This document shows, one piece after another, positions 61,475 to 64,000 of a stretch of DNA of 64,000 nucleotides. The stretch is taken from NCBI RefSeq assembly GCF_001500025.1, contig NZ_LQIW01000018.1, forward strand, positions 1-64,000, in the 5' to 3' direction. The notes under the pieces are model-generated. The model was not told the origin of the DNA. It saw nothing but the letters and a program-made list of their open reading frames with translations, and did not search any database. The position numbers and the translations under genes were made by a program. Within the stretch, counting starts at the first letter, position 1; each line of letters starts with the position of its first letter. The stretch is from Mycobacterium sp. IS-1590. Its GTDB lineage: Bacteria; Actinomycetota; Actinomycetes; Mycobacteriales; Mycobacteriaceae.

Positions 61475-63040
61475 ATGCCCGCAGCCCGACTCGCCATACA
61501 CGGCAAGCGGTCCCTGTCGAGGTGCCTTGCCATCGCAACAGTCGTGCTAGCGCTGACAGGTTCTGCGGCGTGCGGCGCCGCGATCGACCATCCGCCGGCG
61601 GACTCCGGTGTGCGGGCGACGCCGTCGCCGACGCCGACCCGTACCCCAACCATCCCGACACCCGGGCTGGCGCCGGTCGACGAGTTGATCAACACCGCGA
61701 TCGCTGCACATGAATTGCCCGGCGCGGTGGTCGCGGTCGGACACCGCGGCAAGCTCGTCGTTCACCATGCGTACGGTTCGCGCAAGTTGACGGGCGAACC
61801 GGGCCTCGACGGAATCCCCGCACCCGCCGAGCCGATGACCGAGGACACGGTCTTCGATCTCGCGTCCTTGACCAAGGGCCTCGCAACGGCGACCGCCATC
61901 ATGCAGCTCTACGAGCAGAACAAGGTCGGACTCGACGAACCGCTGCAGAACTATCTGCCCGCCTTCAACAGCGCTCGCGATCCCCAGCGGTCAGAGGTGA
62001 CGCTGCGCATGTTGCTCACCCACACGTCAGGTATCGCAGGCGATATCGACCTGCGGGACCCGTGGGGCCTGACCGCCCCCGACAGCGCTGAGGGAATTCG
62101 TCGCGCGCTCACCACGCCGCTGCAGTCGGCGCCGGGCGAAGCGTTCCGCTACTCCGACATCAACTTCATCCTGCTCGGAGCGCTGATCGAAGAAATCACC
62201 GGCGAGTCCGAGGACGTCTACGTCGAGCAGAACGTCTTCGCGCCGCTCGGCATGGAGGACACCCGCTACCTGCCCGCGACCAAGGCATGCGGACCGCACC
62301 AGATCAGAGGAGCCGCGATCGCGTGGGTGTCGACGTCGAAACCGCCCGCGCCGGCCACTTGTCCCGAAGACGCCTGGGACATAGACGTTTTGCCACGCGT
62401 CGCCCCGACAGCCCTTGACGAGGAGGGCAGAGCCCAGCCGGGCAGCAATCCTGATCTCGACTTCCCGTTGCGCGGCACGGTTCACGATCCGACAGCACGG
62501 CGCATGGGCGGTGTCGCCGGGCATGCCGGGGTGTTCTCGACCGCGCGTGACATCAGCATCTTCGCGCAGGCACTGCTCGACCGGCTCGCCGGCCGTCCCA
62601 GCACGTTTCCGTTGACACAGCAGACCTTGCGGGTGATGACCACGCCCCAACAACCGGGGCACTCACCCGGACAGGTGGAGGCGGCGAACAATGCCGTCCG
62701 AGAGGCCATCGCCGTGGCGCCCAACCCGAATCCGCTATTGGCCCCGAACTATCCGGCGATCGATGGCCAGAATCTGCGTGGGCTCGGTTGGGACATCGAC
62801 ACCGGCCACTCCAGGCCGCGCGGACTCCTCTTCCCCGTCGGAAGCTTCGGGCATACCGGTTTCACCGGGACGTCGATGTGGATAGATCCAGCCTCGGACA
62901 CGTATGTGGTCCTGCTGACCAACGCCATACACATCCGCGGTAGCAGACCGCTTTCGAACCTCCAAGGAGAACTTGCCACGGTGACCGCGCGAACACTGGA
63001 CCTGTACAGCGGCACGCAGCCGACCCCCAGACCTCGCTGA
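61475..63040 (+). CDS. Serine beta-lactamase-like lipoprotein
   Basis: A 521-residue serine hydrolase of the class C beta-lactamase/PBP-like family. ATG 61475 follows AAGGTGG and gives a lipoprotein signal with GSAAC (Cys33); in-frame upstream ATGs lack this. Active-site motifs are Ser131-Leu-Thr-Lys134 (ASLTKG), Tyr226-Ser-Asp228 (YSDIN) and a late His-Thr-Gly (GHTGFTG). A Pro/Thr-rich linker (about 46-64) follows the lipid site. It probably acts outside the membrane as an esterase or peptidase. Confidence 0.9.
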   Translation: MPAARLAIHGKRSLSRCLAIATVVLALTGSAACGAAIDHPPADSGVRATPSPTPTRTPTIPTPGLAPVDELINTAIAAHELPGAVVAVGHRGKLVVHHAYGSRKLTGEPGLDGIPAPAEPMTEDTVFDLASLTKGLATATAIMQLYEQNKVGLDEPLQNYLPAFNSARDPQRSEVTLRMLLTHTSGIAGDIDLRDPWGLTAPDSAEGIRRALTTPLQSAPGEAFRYSDINFILLGALIEEITGESEDVYVEQNVFAPLGMEDTRYLPATKACGPHQIRGAAIAWVSTSKPPAPATCPEDAWDIDVLPRVAPTALDEEGRAQPGSNPDLDFPLRGTVHDPTARRMGGVAGHAGVFSTARDISIFAQALLDRLAGRPSTFPLTQQTLRVMTTPQQPGHSPGQVEAANNAVREAIAVAPNPNPLLAPNYPAIDGQNLRGLGWDIDTGHSRPRGLLFPVGSFGHTGFTGTSMWIDPASDTYVVLLTNAIHIRGSRPLSNLQGELATVTARTLDLYSGTQPTPRPR

Positions 63041-63051
63041 ACGAGCAGGAG

Positions 63052-63777
63052 ATGACCGAGTTCTACTACGCGCAAAGACAGTTCGAGGCATACGGACCAT
63101 CACACCTGGTGGTGCTGGCCATCTTCGCGGTAGGGGCCGCACTGCTGATCTGGTTGGGTCGCCGACAGAGCGAGGCGCAGGCGCGCATGTTCTCGCGCGT
63201 GTTCGCATTGCTGATCGTCGCGGCGTTCGTGGTGGCCCTGGTCTACAAGTTGATCCGGCCCGACATTCAAACGTCCGTTCCGATACAACTGTGTGACATC
63301 GCCGAGCTCACCGCGGCTTATGCGCTGTGGTCACAACGCCATTGGGCCTTTGCGTTGACGTACTACTGGTGCCTGCTCCTGAGCTCGCAGGCTCTGCTCA
63401 CACCGGATGTGGGAACACCTCGAGAGGGTGCGCCGGATTTTCCGCATCACCTGTTTCTCACGTTCTTCGTACTTCACGTTTTCGCGGTCTGGGCGGCCGT
63501 CTATCTCACCTGGGGACGGGGCATGCGTCCGCGATGGCGCAGTTACCGGTTCGCCGTAGTCGTGACCCTGATATGGGCAGCGGTGACTTTCACCTTCAAC
63601 GCGGTCGTGGGCACGAATTACGGCTATCTGAACAGGAAGCCTCCGACCGCGTCGTTGTTGGACGTGTTCGGACCGTGGCCGATGTATGTGGCGGTCGAAG
63701 TGGCGATCATCGTCGCCGCGTGGGCCCTGATGACGTGGCCGTGGGAGCGTAAGCGACGAAAAGCCGGGGCGAACTGA
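63052..63777 (+). CDS. YwaF-type (TIGR02206) integral membrane protein
   Basis: A 241-residue membrane protein with about six or seven helices. The family signatures PIQLCDIAELTAAYAL, LTPDVGTP, FPHHLFLTFFVLHV and VVGTNYGYLNRKP are present; function is unknown. The ATG follows ACGAGCAGGAG and lies 11 bases beyond the lipoprotein stop, suggesting co-transcription. The C-terminus is short and basic (KRRKAG). Confidence 0.88.
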   Translation: MTEFYYAQRQFEAYGPSHLVVLAIFAVGAALLIWLGRRQSEAQARMFSRVFALLIVAAFVVALVYKLIRPDIQTSVPIQLCDIAELTAAYALWSQRHWAFALTYYWCLLLSSQALLTPDVGTPREGAPDFPHHLFLTFFVLHVFAVWAAVYLTWGRGMRPRWRSYRFAVVVTLIWAAVTFTFNAVVGTNYGYLNRKPPTASLLDVFGPWPMYVAVEVAIIVAAWALMTWPWERKRRKAGAN

Positions 63778-63810
63778 CTCGAACCGCCGGTTGCTGCTCG
63801 GCCTAGCGTC

Positions 63811-64000
63811 CTATCGAGAGCCGGCGCGCCGAGGCGGTCGCGAAGTAAGCCCAAGTCTGGACAACGACTGAATCCCGGCGCGCCGCAGCACAGCTCGGGT
63901 TCTGACAACAGCACCGTGCCGCCCGACAGCCGTCGCGCCGGCCAGGAATCCACAGCAGGCGCCGAGCACAAAGATGCGCCGCGCATGCCGCTTGTTCCGC
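63811..64000 (-). CDS. C-terminal part of an unidentified gene (cut by the window end)
   Basis: An open minus-strand frame enters from the right edge and ends at TAG 63811. Its first 26 codons have a strong GC bias at the third position and include the hydrophobic RRIFVLGACCGFLAGATAV, perhaps a membrane helix or exported-protein segment. Codon bias is weaker after about 35 codons. The family is not recognised and the 5' end lies outside the window. Confidence 0.4.
   Translation of the reverse strand, partial: RNKRHARRIFVLGACCGFLAGATAVGRHGAVVRTRAVLRRAGIQSLSRLGLTSRPPRRAGSR

Noticed and set aside
63624..63986. Minus-strand 120-codon frame overlapping the YwaF-type gene
   Set aside because: It runs antisense through a clear membrane-protein gene; a different minus frame ending at 63811 has better codon bias and was kept as the partial gene.
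1..64000. Insertion sequences, tRNA genes, CRISPR arrays
   Set aside because: No transposase motifs, flanking inverted repeats with target duplications, tRNA-like cloverleaf ends or regularly spaced repeats were seen on reading both strands.

Overview
The window looks like chromosomal DNA of a Mycobacterium or Mycolicibacterium species. It has high GC with GTG and TTG starts, very tight gene overlaps, a six-gene mce operon, several soluble cytochrome P450s and acyl-CoA dehydrogenases, a DUF2505 protein, a PonA2-type penicillin-binding protein with a PASTA domain, and a Tat-exported DUF1906 protein. No tRNA, rRNA, CRISPR array, insertion sequence or phage gene was recognised.

Region 1 (about 74-34543) is a large CoA-thioester catabolic cluster. 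It holds five acyl-CoA dehydrogenases (two adjacent long/short pairs), three crotonase-fold proteins, four soluble P450s, four SDR dehydrogenases, four class III CoA-transferase genes (one a two-domain fusion), two TIM-barrel amidohydrolases, two thiolase-like proteins each next to a DUF35 partner, a Rieske oxygenase, an SMP-30 lactonase-like protein, a VOC protein, two NTF2-like proteins, a START-like protein and a phosphotransferase-fold protein. No acyl-CoA ligase is present, so CoA may enter by transfer. The gene mix suggests oxidation and beta-oxidation-like or retro-aldol shortening of a cyclic or branched substrate (sterol- or terpenoid-like); the substrate is not known from sequence. 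Most promoters here carry a shared tandem 8-mer, consensus TGTTCWAT-TGTTCAAT, often overlapping a TANNNT -10 box and sometimes abutting the start codon, which suggests one regulon. No regulator gene lies inside this region.

Region 2 (34559-44099) is a minus-strand operon P450-mceA-B-C-D-E-F with a divergent TetR gene. The two yrbE permease genes that normally precede mceA are absent and a P450 sits there instead. The divergent region has several TCTCA/TGAGA half-sites. Region 3 (44340-46009) has an SDR and an alpha/beta hydrolase.

Region 4 (46601-56463) is the most unusual part: a three-gene operon encoding a giant protein of about 1821 residues, a 94-residue protein, and a second giant of 1367 residues. 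The giants share a collinear core of about 1175 residues and then diverge at the same point into different enzymes: an alpha/beta hydrolase plus a beta-rich tail in the first, and a papain-like (C39/AvrRpt2-like) cysteine peptidase in the second. I do not recognise the core. A modular, polymorphic-toxin-like architecture is an inference.

Region 5 (56464-64000) contains a gene remnant, DUF2505, a large hairpin, a small hypothetical protein, PonA2-type PBP, the DUF1906 protein, a serine beta-lactamase-like lipoprotein, a YwaF-type membrane protein and the end of an unidentified minus-strand gene.
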